Shown: positions 35,069-44,837, counted from the stretch's first letter. The stretch: 64,000 nt of DNA from Mesonia profundi (GCF_031085155.1 NZ_JAVHUL010000011.1:18350-82349), one strand, 5' to 3'. Translations and numbers: made by a program. The notes: generated from the letters alone by a model not told the origin.

Positions 35069-35396
35069 TTCTTCTGAAGTAGAAAATGGCAAAACTACCG
35101 CCATTATAAGTTACCTCACTTTTGTAGGTGGCATCATCGCCATTTTTATGAATCTAGAACCCAAAAATAAATTTGCTTCTTTTCATATTAGACAGGCCAT
35201 AGGCATACATTTGCTTCAAATTCTTATTTTCACCACCATGAGTGGTTTTGATAGTTTTTTGATTTCCTTTCCTTTATGGATATTCTTCTTTGTCTTATGG
35301 TTTTATGCTTTCTTAGGCGTAGTACAAGGAAAGAGATATATAATCCCATTATTGGGAGAACATTTTCAAAATTGGTTTAATAAAATAGCGCCATGA
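35052..35396 (+). CDS. DUF4870-like membrane protein
   Basis: 114 aa from the ATG at 35052, which I prefer to the in-frame ATG at 35019 because that would lie 50 bases inside the dihydroorotase-like gene. The sequence has G-K-T-T-A-I-I-S-Y-L-T-F-V-G-G-I-I-A, H-I-R-Q-A-I-G-I-H and three or four hydrophobic segments, the DUF4870 (Tic20-like) pattern. Overlaps the next gene by an ATGA. Confidence 0.78.
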   Translation: MNQTHSSSEVENGKTTAIISYLTFVGGIIAIFMNLEPKNKFASFHIRQAIGIHLLQILIFTTMSGFDSFLISFPLWIFFFVLWFYAFLGVVQGKRYIIPLLGEHFQNWFNKIAP

Positions 35397-36046
35397 TCAC
35401 AAAAAAATTATCTTTAGAACACGTGTTAAGACCTTCAACATTAGAAGGAAAAGCCCCCTTAATCCTTATGCTTCATGGGTATGGAAGTGATGAAAACGAT
35501 TTATTTTCGTTTGCATCAGAGCTTCCTGGTGAGTATTTAATCGTTTCCGCGAAAGCGCCACAACAAATGATGCCTTACGGAAATGCTTGGTACGAAATTA
35601 ATTTTGATGCCCAAGGCGATAAGTTTACCAACGACGAACAAGCCATTGCTTCTCGAGATTTAATTGCGACGTTTATTGACGAGATTGTAGAAGCCTACCA
35701 CGCAGATGCACAACAAGTAACTTTATTAGGCTTTAGCCAAGGAGCTATTTTAAGTTATGCCGTAGCGCTTTCTTATCCCAATAAAGTGCAAAATATTATC
35801 GCTTTAAGCGGATATATCCACGCTTCTATTTACAAGGCAGGATACGAGAATAATGACTTTTCTAACCTAAGTATTTACGCTTCTCACGGAAATGTAGACC
35901 AGGTTATTCCTGTAGAGTGGGCTCGAAAAAACAAACCTTTCTTAGACGAATTAGGAATTGAAAACAAGTATTCTGAATTTCCTGTAGGCCACGGCGTGAA
36001 TCCTGAAAACTTTAAGGAATTTAAAAACTGGTTAGCCCAGCATTAG
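35393..36046 (+). CDS. Phospholipase/carboxylesterase-family alpha/beta hydrolase
   Basis: 217 aa. M-L-H-G-Y-G-S-D-E-N-D at the oxyanion site, nucleophile Ser in G-F-S-Q-G-A, Asp in G-N-V-D-Q-V-I-P and His in V-G-H-G-V-N-P form the triad of the Abhydrolase_2 (carboxylesterase 2) family. Cytoplasmic; substrate unknown. A copy of the dispersed palindrome is at 35542-35557, where it encodes V-S-A-K-A. The stop overlaps the convergent gene's stop by 4 bases. Confidence 0.88.
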   Translation: MITKKLSLEHVLRPSTLEGKAPLILMLHGYGSDENDLFSFASELPGEYLIVSAKAPQQMMPYGNAWYEINFDAQGDKFTNDEQAIASRDLIATFIDEIVEAYHADAQQVTLLGFSQGAILSYAVALSYPNKVQNIIALSGYIHASIYKAGYENNDFSNLSIYASHGNVDQVIPVEWARKNKPFLDELGIENKYSEFPVGHGVNPENFKEFKNWLAQH

Positions 36047-36540
36047 TCGGTATAAATAAAGGAGTCTGTTACTTCAATATCAATAGATTTATCTTCATTG
36101 ATAAAATACTTGAACATGAACTCTCCCCAATATTTTCCATCCGTAAATTCGGCAATTCCCCATTTATGATTCAATAGCTTAATGGCATTGATCGCCATAT
36201 TTCCATCCATTCCTTGGTAAGGAACCAGAGGATTGTCTTTATCAATGCTGTTTTTATCTAAAATTTGTGCTTGTAGCAACCCATTAAATTCTTCTACACG
36301 AAAGCCTCTGTCTTCAATATACATTTTTGCTTTATCGCTTTGCAGCAACGAAAATCTACTGCTGGCGTCTACTAGATTCACAAGCGAATCTTTTTCTCTT
36401 TTGAGTTCTTTTTTGTCCTTAGAAAGCTCAGTTATTTGTGCCTCTTGCATTTCCAAACCTTTCTTAGAGTTTGAGAATTGAAAGACAATATATAATAATG
36501 CAAACACAAACAAGAACATAAAAATTTTACCGCTCATCAA
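36043..36540 (-). CDS. Membrane-anchored coiled-coil protein of unknown function
   Basis: 165 aa. One N-terminal helix (about 5-21), a heptad-rich Lys/Glu stretch (about 28-58), then a small globular domain with N-H-K-W-G-I-A-E-F-T-D-G-K-Y-W-G-E. The C-terminal domain is conserved-looking but unassigned. Its start overlaps the stop of the MBL hydrolase gene (ATGA), so they are cotranscribed. Confidence 0.65.
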   Translation of the reverse strand: MMSGKIFMFLFVFALLYIVFQFSNSKKGLEMQEAQITELSKDKKELKREKDSLVNLVDASSRFSLLQSDKAKMYIEDRGFRVEEFNGLLQAQILDKNSIDKDNPLVPYQGMDGNMAINAIKLLNHKWGIAEFTDGKYWGEFMFKYFINEDKSIDIEVTDSFIYTD

Positions 36541-37298
36541 ATTTCAATTTTTAAATTATCATAGGCCAAAAATACATTTTCTGGCAACTCTGCTTCCACT
36601 TCATCGTGAAAACCTAACAAATGACTAATATGGGTTAAATAAGCTTTTTCTGGCTGTAACTCTTCAATCATAGCCAAGGCTTCTTCCAAGTTTAAGTGAG
36701 AATGATGTGGCTCTCTTCGCAAAGCATTTATCACCAAGACTTTTAGGCCTTTTAGCTTTTCTTTCTCTTCTGCTGCTATGGTTTTTGCATCGGTGATGTA
36801 AGCAAAATCATTTAACCTGAACCCAAATACCTGCAATCGATTGTGCAACACATTTACAGGAACTACTTCTTTATTCTTTAACGTAAATGCTTCCCCAGTA
36901 AGCTCAATTACATGTACTTCCGGGGCACCGGGATATTTATTCTTTTCTTGAAAAACATAATCAAATCTTTTCTTAAGTGCCTCCACTACTCTATGATGTG
37001 CGTAAACATCTATTTTTCCTTGACGAAAATAAAAAGGTCTTACATCATCCAATCCAATAATATGATCGTTGTGTTCGTGAGTAAATAAAATCCCATCAAT
37101 ATGAGAAACATGATGAGTAAGCATTTGCTGTCTAAAGTCGGGGCCACAATCAATCACATAGCGATAATTTTCCCATTCTATCATCACAGAAACCCGTAAA
37201 CGCTTGTCTCTAGGGTTCTCGCTTAAACACACAGGATGCTGGCTTCCTATAACAGGAATACCTTGTGAAGTTCCAGTACCTAAAAAAGTAATTTGCAC
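36537..37298 (-). CDS. PhnP-like MBL-fold metallo-hydrolase
   Basis: 253 aa. Opening L-G-T-G-T-S-Q-G-I-P-V-I-G and metal motif T-H-E-H-N-D-H-I-I-G-L-D-D-V place it with PhnP/RNase Z-like phosphodiesterases, and C-terminal L-T-H-I-S-H matches the metal-bridging part. PhnP hydrolyses cyclic ribosyl phosphodiesters; here there is no phosphonate operon, so the substrate is open. First gene of a two-gene operon. Confidence 0.85.
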   Translation of the reverse strand: MQITFLGTGTSQGIPVIGSQHPVCLSENPRDKRLRVSVMIEWENYRYVIDCGPDFRQQMLTHHVSHIDGILFTHEHNDHIIGLDDVRPFYFRQGKIDVYAHHRVVEALKKRFDYVFQEKNKYPGAPEVHVIELTGEAFTLKNKEVVPVNVLHNRLQVFGFRLNDFAYITDAKTIAAEEKEKLKGLKVLVINALRREPHHSHLNLEEALAMIEELQPEKAYLTHISHLLGFHDEVEAELPENVFLAYDNLKIEI

Positions 37299-37331
37299 GC
37301 ATTTATTTTGTCACAAAAGTAGTTATATTTT

Positions 37332-37360
37332 TTTGTTTAAATGTCAAATCACTACCTTTG
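37332..37360 (+). promoter_or_regulatory. Promoter upstream of the 484-aa conserved gene
   Basis: TTTG (37332-37335), 17-bp spacer, TACCTTTG (37353-37360): sigma-ABfr-type. Leader to the ATG at 37398 about 30 bases. Confidence 0.6.
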
Positions 37361-37397
37361 ATACTGTAATCTTATTTATTAATCTTTTTATATAGCC

Positions 37398-38852
37398 ATG
37401 CCAATTACGATAATGGGTGACAAGGAATTCGAGAGTATTCCTACCATCAACACCAAGGTACTTCGCATTAATTTAAACGAAAATATTTACGGAACATTTT
37501 CTGAAATTGGTGCAGGTCAAGAAACGGTTCGAAATTTCTTTAGAGCAGGCGGGGCATCTGGAACCATCGCGAAAACGATGAGTGCCTATGATAAAAATTT
37601 TAGTGATGCCATTTATGGCGCAGAAGACGATAAAAGGTATGTGACCGAAGCACGTCTAAAAAGGATGCTTTCTCATGAGATGAATCTTATAGAAGAGCGA
37701 ATTGACCGGAAAAAACATCCTAATAAATTGTTTTTTAGTTTCGCTAATACCGTAGCAACTATAGATTTCGCTAAGAAATATAAAGGTCACGGCTGGGTAG
37801 GAATTAGATACCAAGTAACGCCAGAAGAAGATTACAACGAAATTATTCTACACGTTAGGTTTCACGAAAATGATGCTCGTTTACAACAAAATACCTTAGG
37901 TACTCTTGGCGTTAACCTCATTCACGGAGCTTATTACAAATATGATTCCCCAAAAAAACTACTTAGGTATCTTTACGATCACATTGATAAAGAACAAATA
38001 GAAATAGATACCATCAACTTTTCTGGACCTCGTTTTAAGGAAGTCGACAACCGTTTGATGAGTTTACAATTGGTTAAAAACGGAATGACCAAAGCAGTGA
38101 TGTTTGCTCCAGACGGAAATAACGTCCTTCCTGCAAAAGTGCTTTATAGGAAAAATGTACTTGCACTAAGAGGGAGCTTTAGACCCGTTACCAAAGTAAA
38201 TATGGATATCTATAAAAACTCTATGGAACTTTTTTTAGCGGAGAAACGCGTTAAGAAAGAAAATACCATGTGCATTTTTGAAATTACACTTTCTAATCTA
38301 AGGTCTGAAGGAGAAATTGACGAAAAAGACTTTATGGACAGAGCAAAGCTACTGTGCTCCTTAGGACATACGGTTATGATTTCTAACTTTCAAGAATACT
38401 ATAAGCTTGTAGAGTACTTTTCTAGGTATACCAAACAGCGGATGGGACTAGCCATGGGCGTTAGCAATTTGGTAGATATTTTTGACGAAAAATATTACCG
38501 TCACCTTAGCGGAGGAATTTTAGAAGCCTTTGGTAAACTTTTCTTTAAGGATTTAAAAGTATACCTATACCCTTGGAAAGACGAAAAAACCGATGAAATC
38601 ACCAATAGTGATAACCTAAAAGTGCATCCAAGAATGAAAGAGCTTTATAAGTTCTTTAAATATAACGGAAAAGTAGTAGACATTAAAGACTACGATCCTA
38701 GTATTATGGATATTTACTCTAGAGAAGCCCTACAAATGATTGCCAATGATACAGAGGGTTGGGAAGAAATGCTTCCAGAAAACACGGCTAGCCTTGTACG
38801 AGAACAACATTTATTTGGGTTTAAGCCTAAAGAAAAAAAACAAGAGGCCTAA
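37398..38852 (+). CDS. Conserved soluble protein of unknown function
   Basis: 484 aa, no signal peptide or membrane helix. Recognisable blocks are G-A-G-Q-E-T-V-R-N-F-F-R-A-G-G-A-S-G-T-I-A-K-T-M, then F-S-F-A-N-T-V and G-H-G-W-V-G-I-R-Y-Q, and R-M-G-L-A-M-G-V. These look strongly conserved in Bacteroidota and other bacteria but I know no demonstrated activity, and I would not trust borrowed names such as adenylyltransferase or TonB receptor. It has its own promoter and terminator. Confidence 0.7.
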   Translation: MPITIMGDKEFESIPTINTKVLRINLNENIYGTFSEIGAGQETVRNFFRAGGASGTIAKTMSAYDKNFSDAIYGAEDDKRYVTEARLKRMLSHEMNLIEERIDRKKHPNKLFFSFANTVATIDFAKKYKGHGWVGIRYQVTPEEDYNEIILHVRFHENDARLQQNTLGTLGVNLIHGAYYKYDSPKKLLRYLYDHIDKEQIEIDTINFSGPRFKEVDNRLMSLQLVKNGMTKAVMFAPDGNNVLPAKVLYRKNVLALRGSFRPVTKVNMDIYKNSMELFLAEKRVKKENTMCIFEITLSNLRSEGEIDEKDFMDRAKLLCSLGHTVMISNFQEYYKLVEYFSRYTKQRMGLAMGVSNLVDIFDEKYYRHLSGGILEAFGKLFFKDLKVYLYPWKDEKTDEITNSDNLKVHPRMKELYKFFKYNGKVVDIKDYDPSIMDIYSREALQMIANDTEGWEEMLPENTASLVREQHLFGFKPKEKKQEA

Positions 38853-38878
38853 CAGCTTCACTTATAGATTACTAAAAC

Positions 38879-38909
38879 AAAAAAAAACACCTTTGAAAGG
38901 TGTTTTTTT
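38879..38909. terminator. Terminator between the 484-aa gene and murA
   Basis: AAAAAACACCTTT pairs with AAAGGTGTTTTTT around a single-base loop; A- and T-runs on both sides make it usable by both convergent genes. Confidence 0.8.
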
Positions 38910-38930
38910 TGTGTCATTTTTCCGTGAAGA

Positions 38931-40241
38931 TTAGACTCTTGTAATTTTAGCGCCTATAGCTCTTAATCTTCCATCTATATCTTCGTATCCACGATCAATT
39001 TGCTCAATATTATGAATGGTAGAGGTCCCTTTAGCAGAAAGTGCTGCAATCAATAAGGATATTCCCGCTCTAATATCGGGGCTTGTCATGGTGGTTGCTT
39101 TTAAAGTAGATTGAAAATCGTGTCCAATAATGGTCGCTCTATGCGGATCACATAAAATGATTTTCGCACCCATATCAATCAATTTATCTACAAAGAAAAG
39201 TCGGCTCTCAAACATCTTTTGATGTATAAGCACGCTTCCTCTAGCTTGAGTGGCGATCACCAACATAATACTCAATAAATCTGGTGTAAAACCAGGCCAA
39301 GGAGCATCACTTATATTCATAATAGAACCATCGATAAAGCTTTGTACTTCATATCCATTTTTATGGGCAGGAATGTACAAATCATCGCCCTTCTTTTTAA
39401 CGGTGATTCCAAGTTTTCTAAATGTAGTGGGTATTAAGCCTAGGTTATCCCAGCTTACATCCTTAATGGTAAGTTCGCTTTTGGTCATGGCGGCTAAACC
39501 TATCCAAGAACCAATTTCGATCATATCGGGAAGAACTCTATGCGTACATCCCGTTAGTTTTTCTACGCCTTCAATCTTTAAAAGATTAGAACCTATTCCC
39601 TCGATATGAGCTCCCATAGAAACCAACATCTTACACAATTGTTGTATATAAGGCTCACAAGCTGCATTATAAATGGTAGTTTTTCCTTTAGCTAAAACAG
39701 CAGCCATCACAATGTTTGCTGTCCCAGTAACCGATGCTTCCTCTAAAAGCATATAAGCTCCCTTTAAACCTTTGGGTGCTTCTACGCCGTAAAAACGCTC
39801 CTCTTTATTGTATCTAAATTTTGCGCCTAGTTTTATAAAACCTTCAAAGTGGGTATCTAGTCTTCTTCTTCCAATTTTATCTCCTCCAGGTCTTGGGATA
39901 TAGCCTTTACCGTATTTAGCCAATAAAGGTCCCATAATCATAATAGAACCTCTCAAACTACTGCCTTCTTCTTTAAAAAGCTCGCTTTCTAGGTAGTCTA
40001 AGTGGAGTTGATCGCTAATAAAGGAGTATCTTCCTTTACCTAATTTCTGAATTTTAACTCCCAGATTACCCAATATGGTAATGAGTTTGTTCACATCCCT
40101 AATGTCTGGAATGTTTTCAATAATCACCTCGTCATCGGTTAACAAAACAGCACAAAGTATTTGTAATGCTTCGTTTTTTGCTCCTTGCGGAACTATTTCC
40201 CCTTTTAAAGAATGTCCTCCTTCAATTTGAAAAGTAGCCAT
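38931..40241 (-). CDS. murA: UDP-N-acetylglucosamine 1-carboxyvinyltransferase MurA
   Basis: 436 aa. First committed step of peptidoglycan synthesis: adds enolpyruvate from PEP to UDP-GlcNAc. The two inside-out barrel halves are recognisable from G-G-H-S-L-K-G-E at the start, the K-N-E-A-L pair (usually K-N-A-A-L), R-P-G-G-D-K-I-G-R-R and D-I-R-A-G-I-S-L. The position of the fosfomycin-target Cys loop reads Y-I-P-R-P-G-G-D-K; I see no Cys there, and the Asp variant known from fosfomycin-resistant MurA enzymes fits. DUF4290 lies 14 bases upstream. Confidence 0.93.
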   Translation of the reverse strand: MATFQIEGGHSLKGEIVPQGAKNEALQILCAVLLTDDEVIIENIPDIRDVNKLITILGNLGVKIQKLGKGRYSFISDQLHLDYLESELFKEEGSSLRGSIMIMGPLLAKYGKGYIPRPGGDKIGRRRLDTHFEGFIKLGAKFRYNKEERFYGVEAPKGLKGAYMLLEEASVTGTANIVMAAVLAKGKTTIYNAACEPYIQQLCKMLVSMGAHIEGIGSNLLKIEGVEKLTGCTHRVLPDMIEIGSWIGLAAMTKSELTIKDVSWDNLGLIPTTFRKLGITVKKKGDDLYIPAHKNGYEVQSFIDGSIMNISDAPWPGFTPDLLSIMLVIATQARGSVLIHQKMFESRLFFVDKLIDMGAKIILCDPHRATIIGHDFQSTLKATTMTSPDIRAGISLLIAALSAKGTSTIHNIEQIDRGYEDIDGRLRAIGAKITRV

Positions 40242-40255
40242 AAATAATCAGAATA

Positions 40256-40915
40256 TTAGTAGCGCTTGCGAGTGCTACGGTTACGGTGATTTTTTTTGTT
40301 GGTGGGTTTTGAAGTAGAAGTTTTACTGTAACGCTTACTGTTACTTCCTTTTATAAGATCTGAAGCTTCCGTAAGGTCTTCTTCTTTGGCCTTCAAATTA
40401 ATTTGACCATCGCTCAATTCGTACAAATGTTCAAAAATTGCCTTATCGTCTACCGTATCACGGTTCCAATTAAGGTAACATTTCTTCATGTGATTGGCGA
40501 TATTAAACACAAGTGCATCTTTTAAATCTCCATCTTCCCATTCTAACGCAGCATCAATCATGCGTTTAATATTATTTCCGTAAAAACGGTATTTAGGAAA
40601 ATTTTGAGGGTATTCTAAAGGAGACGGATGCTCTTGCAACTTCTCTCTTGAAGGTTTTGGATATGGAGAATCTACATCTAGTTTAAAATCACTAATGATA
40701 AAAAGTTGATCCCATAATTTATGCTGAAAATCTGGTACATCACGCAAATGCGGATTTAGATTTCCCATCACGGCAATGATAGATTTTGCTACCTCATTCC
40801 TTTCTTTATCATCTTCTAAACTAATGGCGTGTTCTACCATTTTTTGAATATGTCTGCCATATTCTGGAATAAAAAGTTTACTCCTCTCTGAGTTGTATTC
40901 TAAATCGTATATCAA
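40256..40915 (-). CDS. DUF4290 protein
   Basis: 219 aa. Begins D-L-E-Y-N-S-E-R-S-K-L-F-I-P-E-Y-G-R-H-I-Q, the DUF4290 signature; the end is a Lys/Arg/Ser/Thr-rich tail (N-H-R-N-R-S-T-R-K-R-Y). Restricted to Bacteroidota, function unknown; always seen beside murA in my recollection of flavobacterial genomes. Upstream gene of the murA transcript. Confidence 0.88.
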   Translation of the reverse strand: MIYDLEYNSERSKLFIPEYGRHIQKMVEHAISLEDDKERNEVAKSIIAVMGNLNPHLRDVPDFQHKLWDQLFIISDFKLDVDSPYPKPSREKLQEHPSPLEYPQNFPKYRFYGNNIKRMIDAALEWEDGDLKDALVFNIANHMKKCYLNWNRDTVDDKAIFEHLYELSDGQINLKAKEEDLTEASDLIKGSNSKRYSKTSTSKPTNKKNHRNRSTRKRY

Positions 40916-41030
40916 AATTGAAAATTATATAGGTATAAATATTGTTGAAGCTGAAGTCTTTAGCTCATAACGCTTGCAAAATAATAAATAATTAGCTACC
41001 AGCTCCATTTTTTAATAAAAAATAGCAAAT

Positions 41031-41324
41031 TTATAGCGATATAACTCCATCTACCTTTTCTCCTACTTTAATATACTTTTCTATCACCGCCTCTGGACTT
41101 TTCATTTTAACACTAACAGAAACACTGGTATAGGTTCCTTTAGAAGACTCTTTGGTAGTAATCACAGCGCCCATATTGTCAAAAATATTCTCTACTTCGG
41201 CTATTTTCTCATTACTTGAAGGAACAATAAATTTATATAAATACTCACTTGGCCATTCTGCTGTTTCTGCTAATTTAACTTTTAGATTCTTATAAAAGTC
41301 ATCTCTTTCTTTATTTGAACTCAT
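41031..41324 (-). CDS. DUF493 (YbeD-like) protein
   Basis: 97 aa from the ATG at 41324; the frame extends 12 codons further to 41360 but that segment is hydrophobic and atypical. Pattern F-Y-K-N-L-K-V-K-L-x-E, W-P-x-x-Y-L-Y-K-F-I-V-P and a beta-alpha-beta ACT-like fold with Y-T-S-V-S-V-S-V-K-M match DUF493, a small regulatory fold with unknown ligand. Confidence 0.82.
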   Translation of the reverse strand: MSSNKERDDFYKNLKVKLAETAEWPSEYLYKFIVPSSNEKIAEVENIFDNMGAVITTKESSKGTYTSVSVSVKMKSPEAVIEKYIKVGEKVDGVISL

Positions 41325-41392
41325 AAATTTAATATCTTTTAAAATACAAAGATACTTCATTCATTTTTTTAAATTGCCAAAAAAAAGTTATC

Positions 41393-41938
41393 ATGGCTAA
41401 GGCTCAAAAAATATTGCTCATAGGCGGACCGGGAACGGGAAAGTCTACCATCATAAATCACTTAGATAAAATGGGTTATCGCTGCTTTCCTGAGATTTCT
41501 AGGAAAATTACCCTTACCGCTCAAAAAGAAGGCACAGAACAGCTTTTTCTATCGCAGCCTTTACGGTTTAGCGAATTACTTTTAGAAGGTAGAATAAAAC
41601 AGCATCAAGAAGCAGATGATTTAGCAGCCAATTATGTTTTTATAGACAGAGGAATTCCCGATATTACCGCTTATATGGATTTTAGAGGTGATCAGTATCC
41701 AGAGACTTTCGAGAATGCGAATCTAAAGTACACTTACGATCAGGTATTTTTGCTTCCTATTTGGGAGGCCATTTACACTTCAGATAACGAACGTTATGAA
41801 AATTTAGATCAAGCTAAAAAAATTCAGCAACAGCTTATAAAAACGTATACTGAATTGGGTTATGATTTGATTGAAGTCCCTAAAAGTTCGGTTGAAAAAC
41901 GTGTCGAATTTATTTTAACGAATACTCAAATAAACTAA
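41393..41938 (+). CDS. AAA_28-type P-loop ATPase/kinase
   Basis: 181 aa. Walker A G-G-P-G-T-G-K-S-T at the N-terminus, followed by C-F-P-E-I-S-R-K-I and F-I-D-R-G-I-P-D, the AAA_28 (NadR-kinase-like) pattern, with a lid rich in Gln. Probably phosphorylates a small molecule; substrate unknown. It precedes recQ by 3 bases. Confidence 0.8.
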   Translation: MAKAQKILLIGGPGTGKSTIINHLDKMGYRCFPEISRKITLTAQKEGTEQLFLSQPLRFSELLLEGRIKQHQEADDLAANYVFIDRGIPDITAYMDFRGDQYPETFENANLKYTYDQVFLLPIWEAIYTSDNERYENLDQAKKIQQQLIKTYTELGYDLIEVPKSSVEKRVEFILTNTQIN

Positions 41939-41941
41939 TTC

Positions 41942-43843
41942 ATGCCCACCCCTGAAGAAATATTACGTGAATATTGGGGTTTCTCCACTTTTAAACCTGC
42001 GCAAAAAGAAATCATCACCCATCTTATAGAAGGAAATGATGCGCTGGCATTACTCCCCACCGGTGGCGGAAAATCTATTTGTTTTCAGGTTCCCGCACTA
42101 ATGCAAGAAGGAATATGCATTGTGGTTTCGCCGCTTATTGCACTTATGCAGGACCAGGTGCAAAACCTTAATGCCAAGGGAATTAAATCGCTGATGCTTA
42201 AAGGCGGAATTTCTCTTCAGGAATTAGACACCACCTTAGACAATTGCATCTATGGTAATTACAAGTTTCTCTACCTCTCACCAGAGCGTTTACAACAAGA
42301 TTTGGTGCAAGAGAGAATTTCTAAAATGAATGTCAACCTTATTGCTATTGATGAGGCGCATTGTATTTCTGAATGGGGACACGACTTTAGACCCGCTTAT
42401 AGAAAGACCAATATTCTTAAAGAACTTCATCCCGAAATTCCCGTAGTCGCTTTGACTGCCACAGCAACCAAACGCGTACAAAGTGATATTTTAGAAACTT
42501 TAGGCATTGATGTTTCCCAAGTCTTTAAATACAGCTTTAAGCGGAATAACATTCAGTTTCTAATTCAGAAAGAAGAAGATAAAACACATCACCTGATTGG
42601 TTTTCTGAAAAAACATCCGGGATCGAGTATCATTTACGTACGAAATAGAAAAGCGACCTTAGAGTTAAAAGAAGTTTTACTACAACATCAAATTTCTGCA
42701 GATGCTTATCATGGAGGACTAGAAACCTCTCAGAAAAATAAATTACTAGAAGGCTGGCTAAAAGAAAGGTTTAAGGTAATGATAGCCACTACTGCTTTCG
42801 GGATGGGAATTGACAAAGAAAATGTTCAGAATGTGATTCATTTTCACCTGCCAGAAAGTTTGGAAAGCTTCTTTCAGGAAGCCGGAAGAGCGGGTAGGAA
42901 TGGAGAAGACGCTACTTCCCTCCTGCTCTATAACGATCATGACTTTTTGTTGCTCAACAATCAGTTTTTAAAAAATATCGCTACTGTAAAAAGCGTCAAG
43001 CTAGTCTATAAAAAGCTGAACGCTTATTTCTCCATTGCTTATGGCGAAGGCGAACAAACCGAACACAACTTTAATTTTAGTGATTTCTGTAAAAATTACC
43101 AACTTCCCTTTGCGCTTACGTATAACAGTTTAGAGTTATTAGATCGCGTAGGAGTCATCAAGCTTACCAAAGAGTTTTCAAAAAAAACAGCCTTACAATT
43201 CTTAATTAGTAGTAAGCAAGTGTTTTACTTTTTGGAAAGGAATCCGTCTTACGAAGAACTTTTAAAAACCTTATTCAGATTAAAGGGAGGCTTTTTTGAG
43301 CATAAAACCAGTTTTTCGATTGATAGGCTGAGTGAAAAATCGGGCGTAACCCCAGAAATGATTGAAAACAAATTAGAATATTTGTCCAAAGAAAAAATCA
43401 TAGATCTAAGCATTGCCAATCAAGATACGAGTTTAGTGTTTTTAGTAACCAGGGAAGATGACATTAGCATTAATCCCGTCTCTAAATATATCAAACAGCA
43501 ATATAGCCTCAAAGAAGAAAAGATAAAAGCGGTTACTTTATTTGTTTCTTCCAAAGAACGCTGTAAAGTAAAGGAACTTTTAGCCTATTTTGGGGAAGAT
43601 GAAAAAGAGGATTGTGGCAAATGCTCGGTGTGCTTAAAACGCAAGAAAAAGCATACTAGAAAGGTTTATAATGATGTTTACCAACAAATCTTAGTAATTT
43701 TAGAAAAGGAAGAAATGCCTTTAAAGCAATTGGTCCCAAAAATTGAAGCCAAAGAAGAAGACACTTTATACCTATTAAGAGCTATGCTAGATAAAAAATT
43801 AATTTCAATTAGCAGTAACAATATTATTCAATTAAAAAAATGA
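41942..43843 (+). CDS. recQ: RecQ-family ATP-dependent DNA helicase
   Basis: 633 aa. Walker A P-T-G-G-G-K-S (39-45), D-E-A-H at 137-140 followed by the RecQ aromatic loop C-I-S-E-W-G-H-D-F-R-P, T-A-T-A-T, and motif VI Q-E-A-G-R-A-G-R-N-G. The C-terminal RQC-like zinc region is reduced to C-G-K-C-S-V-C, and I see no clear HRDC domain. It unwinds 3'-tailed and branched DNA in recombinational repair. Cotranscribed with the AAA gene and fmt, which overlaps by 4 bases. Confidence 0.92.
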   Translation: MPTPEEILREYWGFSTFKPAQKEIITHLIEGNDALALLPTGGGKSICFQVPALMQEGICIVVSPLIALMQDQVQNLNAKGIKSLMLKGGISLQELDTTLDNCIYGNYKFLYLSPERLQQDLVQERISKMNVNLIAIDEAHCISEWGHDFRPAYRKTNILKELHPEIPVVALTATATKRVQSDILETLGIDVSQVFKYSFKRNNIQFLIQKEEDKTHHLIGFLKKHPGSSIIYVRNRKATLELKEVLLQHQISADAYHGGLETSQKNKLLEGWLKERFKVMIATTAFGMGIDKENVQNVIHFHLPESLESFFQEAGRAGRNGEDATSLLLYNDHDFLLLNNQFLKNIATVKSVKLVYKKLNAYFSIAYGEGEQTEHNFNFSDFCKNYQLPFALTYNSLELLDRVGVIKLTKEFSKKTALQFLISSKQVFYFLERNPSYEELLKTLFRLKGGFFEHKTSFSIDRLSEKSGVTPEMIENKLEYLSKEKIIDLSIANQDTSLVFLVTREDDISINPVSKYIKQQYSLKEEKIKAVTLFVSSKERCKVKELLAYFGEDEKEDCGKCSVCLKRKKKHTRKVYNDVYQQILVILEKEEMPLKQLVPKIEAKEEDTLYLLRAMLDKKLISISSNNIIQLKK

Positions 43844-44787
43844 CAGCATTACGTATACTTTTTATGGGAACTCCCGAGTTTGCCGTAACTATTCTAGATC
43901 AAATCATTCAACAAGACTATACGGTAGTTGGCGTAGTAACCGCCCCCGACAAACCTGCTGGGAGAGGTCAAAAGCTTAGAAAATCTGCTGTAAAAGTTTT
44001 TGCAGAAGAAAAAGGCATCGAAGTATTACAGCCTACCAACTTAAAATCTGATGCTTTTCAGGAAGATTTAAACCGTTTACAACCTAATTTAAACATTGTG
44101 GTTGCTTTTAGAATGCTTCCTAAGAAAGTATGGAACTTTCCTAGTTTAGGGACTTTTAATTTACATGCTTCGCTCCTACCTCAATATAGAGGAGCCGCAC
44201 CTATTAATTGGGCGATTATTAACGGAGAGAAGACTACGGGAGTAACTACCTTTTTTATAGATGAAAAAATTGACACGGGTTCTGTTATTTTAAGAGAGGA
44301 AGTAGAAATAGAAGCTACAGATAATGCCGGAAGCTTACACGATAAGTTAATGCACAAAGGCGCGAGTTTGGTGATTACAACCTTAGAGCAAATTGAAAAC
44401 GACAAAGTTTCTCCACAAGAGCAAAAAGAAGCTGGAGGATTAAAAACCGCTTATAAGTTGATCAATGAAAATACAAAAATAGATTGGTCTAAACCCACAC
44501 AAGAGATTTACAACCACATAAGAGGTTTGAGTCCGTATCCTGTTGCTTGGACTCAGTTAGAAAATGGAGAAGAGACTTTACGCTGCAAAATACAAGAAGC
44601 GAGTTATACTTTAAAAGAACATCAACTCCCTTTGGGTAAAATTTCTATGGAAGAAAAAAGCATCTTAGTAGCTACCCAAAATGGTTTTATTAAAATTGAG
44701 CAGATGCAATTACCAGGAAAAAGAAAAATGAAAGCAAAAGACCTTTTAAATGGTTATGAGTTTAAAGAAAATGCAAAGATGCTCTGA
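43840..44787 (+). CDS. fmt: Methionyl-tRNA formyltransferase
   Basis: 315 aa. Formylates initiator Met-tRNA using 10-formyl-THF. Signatures F-M-G-T-P-E-F-A at the start, N-L-H-A-S-L-L-P-Q-Y-R-G-A-A-P-I-N-W-A (catalytic N-x-H-x-S-x-L-P) and G-V-T-T-F-F-I-D; the C-terminal OB-fold binds tRNA. The ATG overlaps the recQ stop (ATGA). Confidence 0.95.
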   Translation: MTALRILFMGTPEFAVTILDQIIQQDYTVVGVVTAPDKPAGRGQKLRKSAVKVFAEEKGIEVLQPTNLKSDAFQEDLNRLQPNLNIVVAFRMLPKKVWNFPSLGTFNLHASLLPQYRGAAPINWAIINGEKTTGVTTFFIDEKIDTGSVILREEVEIEATDNAGSLHDKLMHKGASLVITTLEQIENDKVSPQEQKEAGGLKTAYKLINENTKIDWSKPTQEIYNHIRGLSPYPVAWTQLENGEETLRCKIQEASYTLKEHQLPLGKISMEEKSILVATQNGFIKIEQMQLPGKRKMKAKDLLNGYEFKENAKML

Positions 44788-44837
44788 AGCCTTGAAAATG
44801 CTAGCGAGAGAGAAATAAATTGAAAAACAAGCTAGTT

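Noticed and set aside
37398..38852. Annotation as TonB-dependent receptor or nucleotide adenylyltransferase
   Set aside because: No signal peptide, plug or barrel, and no nucleotidyltransferase HxGH motif is visible.
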